DNA of 64,000 nucleotides. Origin: Sporosarcina highlanderae (lineage in GTDB: Bacteria > Bacillota > Bacilli > Bacillales_A > Planococcaceae). Shown piece after piece: positions 37,277 to 47,029 of the stretch (positions are counted from its first letter, which is position 1; each line of letters begins with the position of its first letter). The notes beneath the pieces were generated by a model. The model was not told the DNA's origin, did not search any database, and was given only the letters and a program-made list of their open reading frames with translations. The stretch is from NCBI RefSeq assembly GCF_030433715.1, contig NZ_JAROCC010000001.1, positions 1 to 64,000 of the forward strand, given 5' to 3'. The position numbers and the translations under genes were made by a program.

Positions 37277-37370
37277 GTATTTCCCTTTCTCCCCCCGTTG
37301 CCGACAATACCTTGCATCTTCCCTCCCGTCTTCCAAATTCAATGAGAAACCGGCAATAAGGACGGCAATC
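37277..37370 (-). pseudogene. 3' remnant of a RAYT transposase gene
   Basis: About 75 bases match the 3' end of the transposase gene at 57618 (shared CCGACAATACCT, CCGGCAATAAGGACGGCAAT and neighbouring bases), including codons for the ARYCR-RG end. The short stretch AATTCAATGAGAA, characteristic of the hairpin repeats, lies inside the remnant. The rest of the gene is gone. Confidence 0.7.
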
Positions 37371-37527
37371 AAACTCCTTAATGTTTTTTCCCGTTTGGTC
37401 TATTGGTAAGCAATCAATTTCATTTCCCTCAACCTCAAAATAGAACCTAAATCGAAATCGAAGAGGTGTCAGGCATCCTTTAATACTGAATTGTATGGGC
37501 ACAAGTTGCTTGGTAAAGTATGTAAAA

Positions 37528-39081
37528 CTAAAACAAGCTAAGTTGTTCTGTATTTCTTGTTGTTTCGCCTTTTTTATGTTTACAACGAGGGCACCAAGTA
37601 CCACTTTTAATGTTGTTGGCATTTGCCTTCCAGGTATGTCCGATAGAGCACTCCCACAGCAGATGAGTACTGTTATTTATATACTCTGTTGAAAGACATC
37701 TCCCCCCTCGTTCTTTAGCAATGGAATGCATCTCTTCAATTTTAAGTCTACGCTTTTTCCCACTTTCTTTTTTAGAGCATATCTCACACCAAGTACCTCG
37801 TTTTACCGCATCAGGAGTTGCATCCCACTCATGCCCCTTTGCACACCGCCATCTTAGCTTTGTTCTATTATTAATATACTCGATCGAGAGGCATAACCCA
37901 TTTCTGTCTCTAGCGATTTGATTCATTTCTTCTATTGTTAGTTTATGGCTTCCGTTACAAGTTGAACACCATTGTCCGTTCTTAACATCATTAGGTCGCA
38001 TCTCCCATTGATGCCCATATTCACATTCCCAGAGTAATTTAGTTTTATTGTTATGATATCGTTTAGAAAGCAATTTTCCATTTCGAGCTTTAGCAAGATC
38101 TGAAAGTTCTTTTATCATGGGTGACTTTCGATAAAATCCCTTAAAATGAAAATCTTTTACTTCAATAATTGGTTTAATACCAAAATCATTTAGCTTTTTG
38201 AAAATAAAGGTCACTAGTTCAGTATCATCTGTGATGGTATAGGGAATGACAATCAATTTAATTCCCTTTTCATTACATAGCTGATGTTTCTGTTCATCAT
38301 ACTTTTTTCTTTTTATGAACTCATCATAAGTTCTATGAAAAAATTCTATGTACTCATAATGCTGAACGCCATTATATTCGAAGGCTACGTCTAACTCACT
38401 GTTATATCCATCCAACTCCAACCCATTTAATACTTTCTTCGTACTCTTGAACCGTTTGCCTGTAAGCTGCTCTAGTATATATCGGCACTTATTTTCATTA
38501 AGGTAAAAGTGACAATGAGGACACCAGTGACCATTTTTCACGTCATTTGCATTCATATCGAATGTATGTTCATTAGCACATTCCCAAGTAAGTTTTTGGT
38601 GAGCATTAATGTATTGATTAGATAGACACTTACCTCCTTTTGAAACTGCAATTTCTCTCATTTCTTCAATCGTATTATTCCTTCTTTTTTCTGCACCCCT
38701 AAGACGACCACAAATAGAACAAAAACCTCCATTATTGATAGATTGCATTACTCCTGAATATGACGCTGTAAAATAGTGGCCTTTTTCACAAATCCATTCA
38801 AGCGGGGTCATGTTATTTACATACTCTGTAGACATACATTTGCCACCATACTTTGCTGCCAACTCATACATTTGTTCTATGCTTTTTTTCACGTTTCCCG
38901 AACACTGTCTACACCATTGACCGTATCTGACCTTTGCTGGAACAGCTTCCCATCTATGACCTTCTGAACACTCCCATTCTAGTTTGGTTTGGCTGTTTAC
39001 ATATTTTTCTGATAAACACTTTCCTCCACGTGACGAAACTAGTAAATGCATATCTTCAATAGTTAGTTTGTTGCTTGCCAA
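37528..39081 (-). CDS. Six-zinc-ribbon protein with embedded putative PD-(D/E)XK nuclease domain
   Basis: A protein of 517 aa (frame 520 aa from GTG 39090; TTG at 39081 is better spaced from AGGGGGG). It has six repeats of about 55-60 aa of the form GGKCLS-x-Y-x-N...L-x-WEC-x-x-GH-x-W...WC-x-x-C: three before and three after a central segment (about 205-320). That segment reads LELDGYNSELDVAFEYNGVQHY and later KLIVIPY, resembling the E-D-E-x-N-G-x-Q-H pattern of Vsr-like or homing-type nucleases. The ribbons probably bind nucleic acid. Function unknown; mobile-element or defence roles are both possible. A frameshifted Mrr-type nuclease lies directly upstream on the same strand. Confidence 0.75.
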   Translation of the reverse strand: MASNKLTIEDMHLLVSSRGGKCLSEKYVNSQTKLEWECSEGHRWEAVPAKVRYGQWCRQCSGNVKKSIEQMYELAAKYGGKCMSTEYVNNMTPLEWICEKGHYFTASYSGVMQSINNGGFCSICGRLRGAEKRRNNTIEEMREIAVSKGGKCLSNQYINAHQKLTWECANEHTFDMNANDVKNGHWCPHCHFYLNENKCRYILEQLTGKRFKSTKKVLNGLELDGYNSELDVAFEYNGVQHYEYIEFFHRTYDEFIKRKKYDEQKHQLCNEKGIKLIVIPYTITDDTELVTFIFKKLNDFGIKPIIEVKDFHFKGFYRKSPMIKELSDLAKARNGKLLSKRYHNNKTKLLWECEYGHQWEMRPNDVKNGQWCSTCNGSHKLTIEEMNQIARDRNGLCLSIEYINNRTKLRWRCAKGHEWDATPDAVKRGTWCEICSKKESGKKRRLKIEEMHSIAKERGGRCLSTEYINNSTHLLWECSIGHTWKANANNIKSGTWCPRCKHKKGETTRNTEQLSLF

Positions 39082-39094
39082 AAGATTCACCCCC

Positions 39095-39589
39095 CTATTG
39101 TCCTACCGGGCCCTCTATCACCTTTGTTTTCTTGTAGCATCCAATTCATTAGATGCTTGCGATCAATCAACCGTACCTGGTTTGAACTGGCTAGTTTTTT
39201 AGCTTGTTCGGTAAAGAATCTATTAGTAATCACCCAGCATTCATCCGCTTTATAATGGCTTTTTGCTGAAGCTATTTCTTGTACAGCTTTTACACCAACA
39301 TTTTTCTTATATCTCTTAGCTTCGACAATAATTTTCTTACCTTTTGTTGATAAAATTAGGTCCGACCATAGTCACCACTTGCTGGTGTTAATTGTACATA
39401 ATAACCTATTGCTTTTAACAAGGCCTGAAGATATTCTTCAAATTTCCTGCCTGACATTTTATCAACCTCTAAAATACCTGACTTTTTGAGTTTTCCTTCC
39501 CCCAGCGTGTTAACTATCAATGCAAAAATTAGGGAACCGCCAAAAAATACTATTATTCCTAAAGTTAATAAAGGTTCAGCGGTTAACAT
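39095..39589 (-). pseudogene. Membrane-anchored Mrr-like restriction endonuclease, frameshifted
   Basis: The 5' part encodes an N-terminal membrane helix (LLTLGIIVFFGGSLIFALIV) and the start of an Mrr_cat domain (MSGRKFEEYLQALLKAIGY). At GDYG near 39360 one base is missing; the following frame reads DLILSTKGKKIIVEAKRYKK, with the D and E-x-K of the nuclease core, then continues to the stop at 39095. A single base would restore about 165 residues. Such enzymes cleave modified or foreign DNA. It ends four bases before the zinc-ribbon gene, so the two probably formed one operon. Confidence 0.75.
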
Positions 39590-39743
39590 AGATCAAAGTA
39601 AATCTAATCCCATTTTGAATCCATCAAAGAAATCCAGTCTCATACCACTCTACTCCTATTGATCTAATGCTTTTATTTAGATGAAATATTTTTCCGTGCT
39701 TTATGATGATCTAATACAATCATAAATAAACCCTTAGTGTAAG

Positions 39744-39789
39744 ATACCAGGTTCCGGAACAATTCCGAATTCAATAAGAACCTGGCACC
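39744..39789. repeat. Hairpin repeat
   Basis: ATACCAGGTTCC, GAACAATTCCGAATTCAATA and AGAACCTGGCAC, with nearly complete arms. Confidence 0.75.
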
Positions 39790-39828
39790 TTAAAATTAGG
39801 AAATTAATCGTTTTTTTTAGGTAAAGGC

Positions 39829-39867
39829 TTATGAAATAGTTCCGAATTCAATAAGAACCTGGTATCG
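39829..39867. repeat. Hairpin repeat, right half only
   Basis: Only TTCCGAATTCAATA and AGAACCTGGTATCG remain; the left arm is missing. Confidence 0.6.
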
Positions 39868-40036
39868 AAAATTCAATCAATCCAGGTCAATTTATTATGT
39901 CATTAACGATCAGTGTAATGCGTTTTTTGCAAGGTCCTACTTAAGTATATAAAATGCTATATCATCTTCTATCCATCCCGCAGATGGTGTCTACTTTGCC
40001 CGCACTTGCTGGCTCAAAAATCCGCATTAAAAAAAT

Positions 40037-40082
40037 GCACCAGTTCTGGAACAATTCCAAATTCAATGAGAACCTGGTACTT
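40037..40082. repeat. Hairpin repeat
   Basis: GCACCAGTTCTGG, ACAATTCCAAATTCAATG and AGAACCTGGTAC, followed by TTGAAATTAA, the usual tail. Confidence 0.75.
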
Positions 40083-40373
40083 GAAATTAATCTATTTGTT
40101 CATGTGAATCTTTTTCGATAAGACTTTGAGGTTTGCTTTTAAAAATAACCGTACCTTCCACTAAATCAACCAATTTCCTTTTTGTCTATATTTTAACGTA
40201 TCCAAATTAGTGATGAGGGGAATTTATATAGAAAAAATGAAGAGAAAAATTATTTCCTTCAAATAAAAAATACCCAGAAGCGGTATCAAACATATACTCT
40301 GCTGGAGGCTTAATGGCTCTTATTTGCCTTTTCTTTTACGTGACTTTCACTTCTTCCTTAACTCATAACGTTA

Positions 40374-41024
40374 TCATTTTATTTCATCAATTACCTCTTT
40401 TATTTCCTGGTAAGCTGTTTCTAATAGCTGTTTTTCTGTATAAGGATTTTGATCATCTAGTATAACGCTGATACACGATAAGGGGTCTTCTAAGCTTGAA
40501 GATAAGGAAATATCATGTTCTGAAATATAAAGGTCGCACTCATGTTTACAAAACCCATTAGTACCCCAATCAAATACAGCAGAACTAGTAACATTACTAC
40601 TCCCTATAATTGTTGCAGTCGGGCTATTTCCATCAAATTTAAATGCCATTTTAGCATGCCAAGGATTTGCTCTTCCTTTCTTCAACTTTGTCATGTTTGG
40701 TACATCATAGACAATTACTTGACTGGCATATTTGTTCTCTAGTGCCTGTACAAAGTTATAAAATTCACAATGATTACAATCCGTCTTTCCATCACAGCTT
40801 ATAAAGTCAGCTCCTACTAGTATTATTTTATTTTTCATTGATGCAGACAGGAAGTAATCAATTGTATTTGATAGATCATTTACCATTGCAACTACATTTG
40901 ATTGAAAATATCCTGATGATAGTACAACATAATTCCCTCTTGCATTTTTTACAAGATCTATTAAAGCTTTTCTATACATACTTTCCTCTGGTCTCATACG
41001 TAATAATATCTTAATAGACACCAT
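40374..41024 (-). CDS. Phospholipase D-like protein
   Basis: A 216-aa protein with one PLD (HKD-type) motif: NPWHAKMAFKFDGNSPTATI then IGSSNVTSSA, giving H-x-K and G-S-x-N in order. A CDGKTDCNHCEFYNF segment near residue 92 is Cys-rich. Start at MVSIKILL, three bases after GGAGGGATA; an upstream ATG ten codons earlier has no site. One HKD motif implies a dimer, as in nuclease members used in restriction and defence. It stands alone in the repeat-rich region near other defence-like genes. Role uncertain. Confidence 0.7.
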   Translation of the reverse strand: MVSIKILLRMRPEESMYRKALIDLVKNARGNYVVLSSGYFQSNVVAMVNDLSNTIDYFLSASMKNKIILVGADFISCDGKTDCNHCEFYNFVQALENKYASQVIVYDVPNMTKLKKGRANPWHAKMAFKFDGNSPTATIIGSSNVTSSAVFDWGTNGFCKHECDLYISEHDISLSSSLEDPLSCISVILDDQNPYTEKQLLETAYQEIKEVIDEIK

Positions 41025-41171
41025 TATCCCTCCTTTTTTAAGATATATGCTCACCCATAGAAAATATTACTAGAATAATAGGGCGTTCCTAACCTTGTAA
41101 ATATAGAAACATATTAGGTCATTGTTTCATTTAAATGCATAGCCCTTTCTATAAAAGTCACAAAAAATTAT

Positions 41172-41210
41172 AACCCACTAAGTGGCCGATTAAGCTAACC
41201 CAGTGGTTTT
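41172..41210. terminator. Weak hairpin upstream of the PLD gene
   Basis: AACCCACT and AGTGGTTT can pair, followed by TTTGTTTTTG. No clear gene ends here, so it may be left from lost sequence. Confidence 0.3.
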
Positions 41211-41244
41211 TGTTTTTGCATAATATATTCACTTTTTCCTGTTA

Positions 41245-41740
41245 TGGGGCTTGCCCTTCTCCCTTAACCGCCACGCCATCTTTTCATTCCGAGTTGCTGT
41301 CAGTTGCATACCAAACTTCAAATCGCAGACAATTCTTCCCCCTGGATGAATTACTCCCTTTTCAACAATTCGACTAAAAATATCTGGATGGAATTCGATC
41401 TTATCCTTATCTATAGATTAAATGCCTGAATGCCTTCTATTTCTTCCAGAAACCATGCTAGGTCTTTTTCCGCTTCATGACCTCTTTGTTCTATATCCTC
41501 AAATCCATAAATCTAATTTTTCAAATCCACAATTTGGTCTGTTATAGCCTTTATCTGATTTGAATCACCACCATGCTTTTCACCATTCATCCTCTACCGT
41601 ATCGTAGAGCTAATAATACAATTGTTGCATCTCTTCCTTAACTTGTTCTATCCTCTTCCGTTCGTTGCCATCAGGGGCATGGACTTTGAGTGCTTGCCTA
41701 ATATTATCCTCAAATCCTTCATCCTTTTTTATTCCCTATA
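41245..41740 (-). pseudogene. Degraded coding remnant, possibly a serine recombinase C-terminus
   Basis: On the minus strand open stretches broken by stops and shifts read APDGNERKRIEQVKEEMQQL and, further down, KIEFHPDIFSRIVEKGVIHP and LKFGMQLTATRNEKMAWRL. The order of a charged coiled-coil segment and a final beta domain recalls the C-terminal part of large serine recombinases. This is an impression only; no active-site part is left. Confidence 0.3.
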
Positions 41741-41784
41741 GGAGTATCCAAAGGGCTTAAACAGCTTTAATCTCTTTAGAAAAT

Positions 41785-42090
41785 ATGTACAACTTAAACT
41801 TAGGACAAATCGTTACCCTTGAAATCATGAAAGAATTTCAAGAAGTCGCGAAGCATTATAACCTACCTGTGTATCTGGACGGAGCGGGAATTTTTAATGC
41901 TTCTATAAAATTAGGGGTAGAGCCGTCAGAGTTTTGCATGTATGTAGATACTGCTCAATTTTGCCTCACAAAAGGATTGGGGTGTCCATTCGGGTCCGCT
42001 CTTGTAGGGACCAAAGAATTTATCAAAGAGGCAAAAATAAACTGCCGAAGACTTGGCGGAGGCATGAAACAAGCCGGAATAATTTTGAAG
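41785..42090 (+). pseudogene. L-threonine aldolase fragment cut by a hairpin repeat
   Basis: About 100 codons of a PLP-dependent beta-eliminating lyase of the threonine-aldolase type are left. PVYLDGAGIFNASIKLGV and the PLP-Lys segment FCLTKGLGCPFGSALVG are clear, followed by RRLGGGMKQAGI. The N-terminal 130 or so and the C-terminal 130 or so residues are absent. The 3' break is exactly where the hairpin repeat at 42091 begins. Confidence 0.8.
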
Positions 42091-42133
42091 GGTACCAGGT
42101 TCTGAAGCAATTTGGAGTTCAATGAGAACTTGA
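42091..42133. repeat. Hairpin repeat at the broken end of the aldolase gene
   Basis: GGTACCAGGTTCTG, AAGCAATTTGGAGTTCAATG and AGAACTTG. It marks the 3' breakpoint of the threonine aldolase fragment. Confidence 0.75.
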
Positions 42134-42186
42134 AAATAGTGTTAAGTACTTTGTGATAAGATGAAGATAAAAACGGAGTGATTTGG

Positions 42187-42738
42187 ATGGAATGTACAAT
42201 TTGTGGAATCGCCCCGGTGCGCGTACAGTTCGACGGACAGCCGCTCTGTATGGATTGCTATAATGCTTCGATGGCGGAGGAGTTCGGGGTGGATCTCCCA
42301 AAGCTGCCTAAAATATTTTCCATGTACGATGAAAATGGTGTTCAACGTATTTTTGAAGTCGAACGTCAGATCATGGCTACGGCAATTTTGCTGACAGCCC
42401 GAGAACGATGGGAACATGGCTATGAATTTGCAGTGGATGGAGAGCTATTTGCCGATCAACATGCACTGTTCGACCAACTCAGAGAAAAGACCAAACGGGG
42501 CATGTCGAAGACTTATCTCGAAACAGGCGAGTATCCAAGTGGCGAGCCGTACATCACTGTCAAAGGCGATCACTTGAAAGGCGTGCTTTCCTATAGTGAA
42601 ACCAACAGCGAAGCACCACTCGTTATCATAGACGGCAAACCATATACATGGAAAGAAGTCGGCCGTCTTTTGCAGGCATTTGAAGGCTTTCAGGTAAAGA
42701 TTGAAATGAAGGATTTGGCGGATGAGTGGGACAAATGA
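42187..42738 (+). CDS. Hypothetical protein with N-terminal zinc finger
   Basis: A 183-aa protein starting MECTICG with a second Cys pair CMDCYN at about residue 22-25, so a small zinc finger at the N-terminus. The rest is a mixed alpha/beta domain with ITVKGDHLKGVLSYSE and PYTWKEVGRLLQAFEGFQVK. GGAG precedes ATG 42187 by eight bases. Role unknown. The final 85 codons occur again as a frameshifted fragment at 52186-52448, between two hairpin repeats. Confidence 0.65.
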   Translation: MECTICGIAPVRVQFDGQPLCMDCYNASMAEEFGVDLPKLPKIFSMYDENGVQRIFEVERQIMATAILLTARERWEHGYEFAVDGELFADQHALFDQLREKTKRGMSKTYLETGEYPSGEPYITVKGDHLKGVLSYSETNSEAPLVIIDGKPYTWKEVGRLLQAFEGFQVKIEMKDLADEWDK

Positions 42739-42976
42739 AATTGTATGTATATTTCTAGTGCCGCCTGCCGAACTGCTGATCATAAATCGGATTCAAAATC
42801 GATGCGAAAAGAGGAGATAATACTTTGCGGACCATCAGTAAGCTTTTCTCTTTTTCATCACAAGATTAATAAAGTTGAAAAAACAGTCGCAATAGTAACA
42901 ATTTATACAATGTAAAAAAGTCACAAAAAGCTACATGCTTTTGCACAATATAGACTGACGTATGAAAAATAAAACG

Positions 42977-43018
42977 GCGTCAGTTTCTTGGACAATTCGA
43001 AGTTCAAGGAGAACCTAA
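42977..43018. repeat. Hairpin repeat, degenerate
   Basis: CGTCAGTTTCTTGG, ACAATTCGAAGTTCAAGG and AGAACCTAAC, with many changes. Confidence 0.5.
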
Positions 43019-43155
43019 CCACCAAAATGCTGAGTTTCTAAATTTAAATGAATCTTTCTTGTAGTCTGATAAACGTTACTGATTTCTTTCAAATACTGGA
43101 GTATACTTAATATACGAGTTTAGTCTGTCAAACTAACATTTTCGGGGGAGATCTT

Positions 43156-44880
43156 TTGAAACTTATTCGAGTCTTGTTAATCCTTTCATTACTGATGATT
43201 GCAATGCCAAATGGAAGCTTTGCCAATGATGATGTGAAATTCTTGAATTATAGCTACACTAAGGACCAATTAGATGCAGAACGATATTTAAACAGTATTC
43301 GGGCAGAATTAGGGCTATCTCCAGTCAAGATGAACCCTTACTTAACGATAGCCGCCACCAGCCATGCGAAATATATAGATATCAATAACACACAACTGGA
43401 TGGTCTTTCTATCCATGGACAAACGCCCGGCAAAAAGGGATTTACAGGTGAAACTCCTACACAACGGGTGTCAGCTGCCGGAGGTAATATAAATGCAGGG
43501 GAAGTCATAGTTTCTCAACAATCATCATCAAAGGATGCCATTGATGTTTGGTTAGATACCGCATATCACCGTTCGCCATTGATTAATCCGAATACAACTG
43601 AAATTGGTGTCGGTTTATATAAAGGCAACGCCGTTATTAATATGACTTCAACTATGAAGAATACTAAAGAGCAAATTGCCATTTTCCCATACAACAATAT
43701 GAAGAACGTCGAAATCGGGTTTTATGGACATGAAACACCAAATCCTTTAGAGCAATTTAAACTGGATAAGTCGGGTTATATCCTTTCATTTGCCCCTAAT
43801 TTTTGGGTCGATGATGTTAAGGCAACATTGTCAGATAGCAAGGGGAATGAAATTCCGCTTTTGGTCGAGGCCACAGATGTGTGGTACTTTTTCCCGACTT
43901 ATGAGCTTTCCTTTGATGAAAAATATACGATGGAAGTTTCCTACAAAAAAGAGAATCAATCAAAAATGTTTTCCAAAAAGTGGACATTCACTACAAAAAA
44001 GTTTCCCACCATATATTTTGGTAGCACTTTCCCGGGTGTGAAATTAAACAATAAATTTCAGAACGGCATATACAATATAGAGCGGTTTAATATGCGATAC
44101 TTGTCCTCTACGGAGCTTTTAAAGCGTTTGAATTACGAGGTCAATGTTGATGAAAAAAAGAGGACTGCTACAATTATAACGCCTACTGATTCCTTTCTTA
44201 TCCAAGCCAATAGTTTAAATGCAACAAAGAACAAGAGAATAATACCTTTGAAAAACAGACCTATTTATGAAAACGGGGATATCTATATTCATTTCTCCGT
44301 CTTAAAGGATCTATTTGGTATAACATCACAGTTTGACAATAAAAACAGCATTATTAGTATAACGGGAAAAACTCAAAAGATAATTGATCCGATGAGAAAT
44401 TTTGTATCCCCAAATGAAAAGAAAATCGTTCACGTGGAAACAAATCTTAAGAAGGCTTTTTCAAACACAGACCTACATTTTAATTCCAAGAACTTAACAA
44501 ATGACAAATCAATGGTTGAGTATAATATCTTTAATTCTTCCAATAAAACCGTTGCTAATATAAACCAATATAATACAAATGATTCCGGGTTTGATTTAAG
44601 TATTTATATAACCGATACAATGTCGCCCTATATCGATGAGGATTTGCTTAAAACACTGCAAAACCTAATTGAAATATTTTCAAAAAACGAAGCGTCACAA
44701 TTTATTAATCAGATTCAATATCATATTAGCCATCCCCCCACTGGCAATATAGCACCGTGGATTAATTGGGAAGAAAATATAAACACGAAAATAAGAATGA
44801 TATACTCTTATCCTGAAGATGCGATAGAATTTAATAAGAAAGAATGGTCAATCGAGATAGACATAACTGTGCCATTTTGA
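43156..44880 (+). CDS. Secreted CAP-domain protein with stalk-like C-terminus
   Basis: A 574-aa secreted protein: signal peptide (residues 1-23), CAP/SCP domain (about 35-175; RYLNSIRAELGLSPVKMN, ATSHAKYIDIN, DVWLDTAYHRSPLINP), an Ig-like or beta-sandwich segment (195-275), a copper-amine-oxidase-N-like stalk (about 300-410; YLSSTELLKRLNYEVNVDEK, IYIHFSVLKDLFGI) and a beta-rich C-terminal tail. Start is TTG 43156 after GGGGGAGATCTT. It has no SLH domain, unlike the CAP protein at 26.4 kb. A strong terminator follows. Likely function: surface or exported stress-related protein; not established. Confidence 0.85.
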   Translation: MKLIRVLLILSLLMIAMPNGSFANDDVKFLNYSYTKDQLDAERYLNSIRAELGLSPVKMNPYLTIAATSHAKYIDINNTQLDGLSIHGQTPGKKGFTGETPTQRVSAAGGNINAGEVIVSQQSSSKDAIDVWLDTAYHRSPLINPNTTEIGVGLYKGNAVINMTSTMKNTKEQIAIFPYNNMKNVEIGFYGHETPNPLEQFKLDKSGYILSFAPNFWVDDVKATLSDSKGNEIPLLVEATDVWYFFPTYELSFDEKYTMEVSYKKENQSKMFSKKWTFTTKKFPTIYFGSTFPGVKLNNKFQNGIYNIERFNMRYLSSTELLKRLNYEVNVDEKKRTATIITPTDSFLIQANSLNATKNKRIIPLKNRPIYENGDIYIHFSVLKDLFGITSQFDNKNSIISITGKTQKIIDPMRNFVSPNEKKIVHVETNLKKAFSNTDLHFNSKNLTNDKSMVEYNIFNSSNKTVANINQYNTNDSGFDLSIYITDTMSPYIDEDLLKTLQNLIEIFSKNEASQFINQIQYHISHPPTGNIAPWINWEENINTKIRMIYSYPEDAIEFNKKEWSIEIDITVPF

Positions 44881-44899
44881 CTAACGAAGAAAAACAAAA

Positions 44900-44942
44900 A
44901 TAAGAATCCAGCCAGCCAAGTTTTGACTGGCTGGATTCTTAT
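44900..44942. terminator. Terminator after the CAP gene
   Basis: ATAAGAATCCAGCCAG and CTGGCTGGATTCTTAT form a 16-bp perfect stem with an 11-nt loop. Confidence 0.8.
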
Positions 44943-44985
44943 CTGTTTCTGGACAGGTACCCAAAAATGCGGTTCAGCCCCAAGA

Positions 44986-45920
44986 TTAAAACTTAAACTC
45001 CATCCCCATTATCAATAGCCCACTATTAGGTGCATCAACTGTTTCCGAATACCCCGTAAACGTAAGTGTTCCTCTGATAGTTGTTCCCTTTAGGGTTAAG
45101 TTATTAGTGAGCATCACTGTTTCATAGCTGCCATAGCTGGTACCGGTTCTGGATGCTGGATAGTTCCCATAGGCTGCTTTCACATCTGCAATAGTGGAGG
45201 ACCCAATGGTAATTCCTTTACCGTATGATATGGAAGCATCGGGAGATAGATTGTTATACAAGTTACGGAACTTGGCAGTTTGAGTCTAATCAGCACCATA
45301 GGAGACATCCATTAATAATTGGTTTGATGATCCTTTAAAAGCAGCTTCCATACGCCCCACATATTCCTTGACCGAAACAAAGTCTCCCATTTGTGTAAGA
45401 TTTTTATAAAGATCAATTGTATTTCCAAATGGTGTGACTACAATGCCATCTGGACCGAAAAAACCTAATTCGTCCATTGTGAGTTTAATACCTTCTTTCT
45501 TCAACCGATCGTCTTCTTCTTTTTGTCTTCAACAAGGACTTTTTCTAAATTCTGCATTAAGGCTTGAGGATTACGAACAATTGTAGAATTCTTTGATATT
45601 AATGCGATTTGAAGTGAATTTGAAATTAAAGTCGCATTTTCTCCTGTATTGTTATGATCAAACAATGTATCCGCAGCGTAATAATGTTGTTCAGGTGTTT
45701 TAATATAATCGAAAACAACGATGATCTTATTGTACGGCTTCATGATAATAGTACTCGTAATCCTTAGCGCCAATTAGATCTGCATAAATCATGATAAAGT
45801 TCGCAACTAATTCATTCCGTGGCAATTCGCTATAATACGAAGAAATATCTACATTTTCACCTGTATTAACTGTTGCAGCAGCAAGTAGTAACTTGCATGT
45901 AAATAATCGTAATCCTTGTA
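44986..45920 (-). pseudogene. Broken gene of unknown function
   Basis: Three successive frames on the minus strand belong to one former protein. The pieces join across shifts near 45740 and 45505, and an in-frame TAG at 45286 splits the last part (SYGAD, stop, then FRNLYNNLSPDASISYGKG). The C-terminal piece is a Gly/Thr-rich beta domain. No family recognised; it may have been a lipoprotein. The multiple lesions rule out a functional product. Confidence 0.6.
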
Positions 45921-45971
45921 AAGGCTATTGTGTGTCACTCTGTGTGTTTAACATTCAATAAGGAATTAAAA

Positions 45972-46018
45972 GGTACATGGTTCTGGAACAGTTCCGAATT
46001 CAATGAGAACCTGGTACC
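45972..46018. repeat. Hairpin repeat
   Basis: GGTACATGGTTCTGG, ACAGTTCCGAATTCAATG and AGAACCTGGTACC, followed by CGAAATTT. Almost the consensus. Confidence 0.85.
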
Positions 46019-46413
46019 CGAAATTTAACGGATAGTGATTATCATAGAGAGCACGTCCCTCCCGAAAAACGGGTACGGTAAAAAGCCAAACATATCTGGA
46101 AAAGAATAAACACAAATAATTGCTAATATGAATAAAGAATTATATCGAATTCTTCTCTTGGTATCGGGGTATTAAAATCATTTTACAAAACAATATTACT
46201 TTAGAAACATAAGACAACCATTAGCTTGAATAGAATGATAGGAAAGCGATAGCAAACCCACAATATAATATTTTGTAGTTTTTAATAACCTTTATAGATG
46301 TGATATCTATATTTACATTACCTAGCCCATTTGAATACAGGCACTGTAATAAAGACCGCCGTCGCTATATAAGAATGTAATACTTTAATTTAAATTACAA
46401 AGGAGGATTTATT

Positions 46414-46668
46414 ATGCCTAACTTAAAAGTGATCATGAATAAGTATGAACAAATGTATTTACTTATCTTATACCATTTTTTATCAAGCGGCGAGATTGAG
46501 AATATGAAAATATCGACTGTCGAGATACGGGACAAATATGAGGTTTACTTTAAGGACAGATACGATGATGGTTATAAAACATCAGTATTAGAAAGGATTG
46601 GATCTCTTTTAGATTATCTTAAAGGTGAAGGGGGGCTAATTCAAGAAGTTGGGCAGAGAGGATTTTAG
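46414..46668 (+). CDS. Hypothetical protein of 84 aa
   Basis: Not recognised. A small soluble protein with a helix-rich N-terminal half (MNKYEQMYLLILYHFLSSGE) and a second half (VLERIGSLLDYLKGEGGLI) that could be a small winged-helix-like domain. AAAGGAGGATTTATT precedes the ATG. Part of its 5' flank and start region occur again at 60094-60195 between hairpin repeats, with an internal deletion. Confidence 0.6.
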   Translation: MPNLKVIMNKYEQMYLLILYHFLSSGEIENMKISTVEIRDKYEVYFKDRYDDGYKTSVLERIGSLLDYLKGEGGLIQEVGQRGF

Positions 46669-46736
46669 GGTACTATTTATTTAAAAGCTCAGTCGCTCTA
46701 TGATTGGATAGTTAGCTTAGAGAGGATATGATAAAA

Positions 46737-46898
46737 ATGGATCTATTGATTTTCATTATTGGTGCTTCTGGTGAATTTATACCACATATTTATACACAGT
46801 TTTCTATTGCGTTTAAGGTATTATGGGAGAAGGTCCTATGTTCCTGTAGTTCCAGAAAACAAATCATCCAGTCAAACTTAAACTTGTCGCTTAAATAA
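46737..46898 (+). CDS. Possible small protein of 53 aa
   Basis: A short frame begins MDLLIFIIGASGEFIPHIYT and ends NLNLSLK, with AGAGG about 10 bases before the ATG. One hydrophobic N-terminal segment is seen. No family recognised; it could be chance. Confidence 0.28.
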   Translation: MDLLIFIIGASGEFIPHIYTQFSIAFKVLWEKVLCSCSSRKQIIQSNLNLSLK

Positions 46899-47001
46899 TA
46901 AAAACATTTAAAAAGGTAATAAGAACAATCTCGAATACAATTAAGGTCGGGACTTAGAACCATACCAGACTCGCAGGACCTATCCCTATTGTACTCTTAT
47001 A

Positions 47002-47029
47002 CTCCTATTTTTTAATAGGGTTATTTTTT
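47002..47029 (+). terminator. Small terminator-like hairpin
   Basis: CCTATT and AATAGG around a T-rich loop, followed by TTATTTTTTC. Confidence 0.45.
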
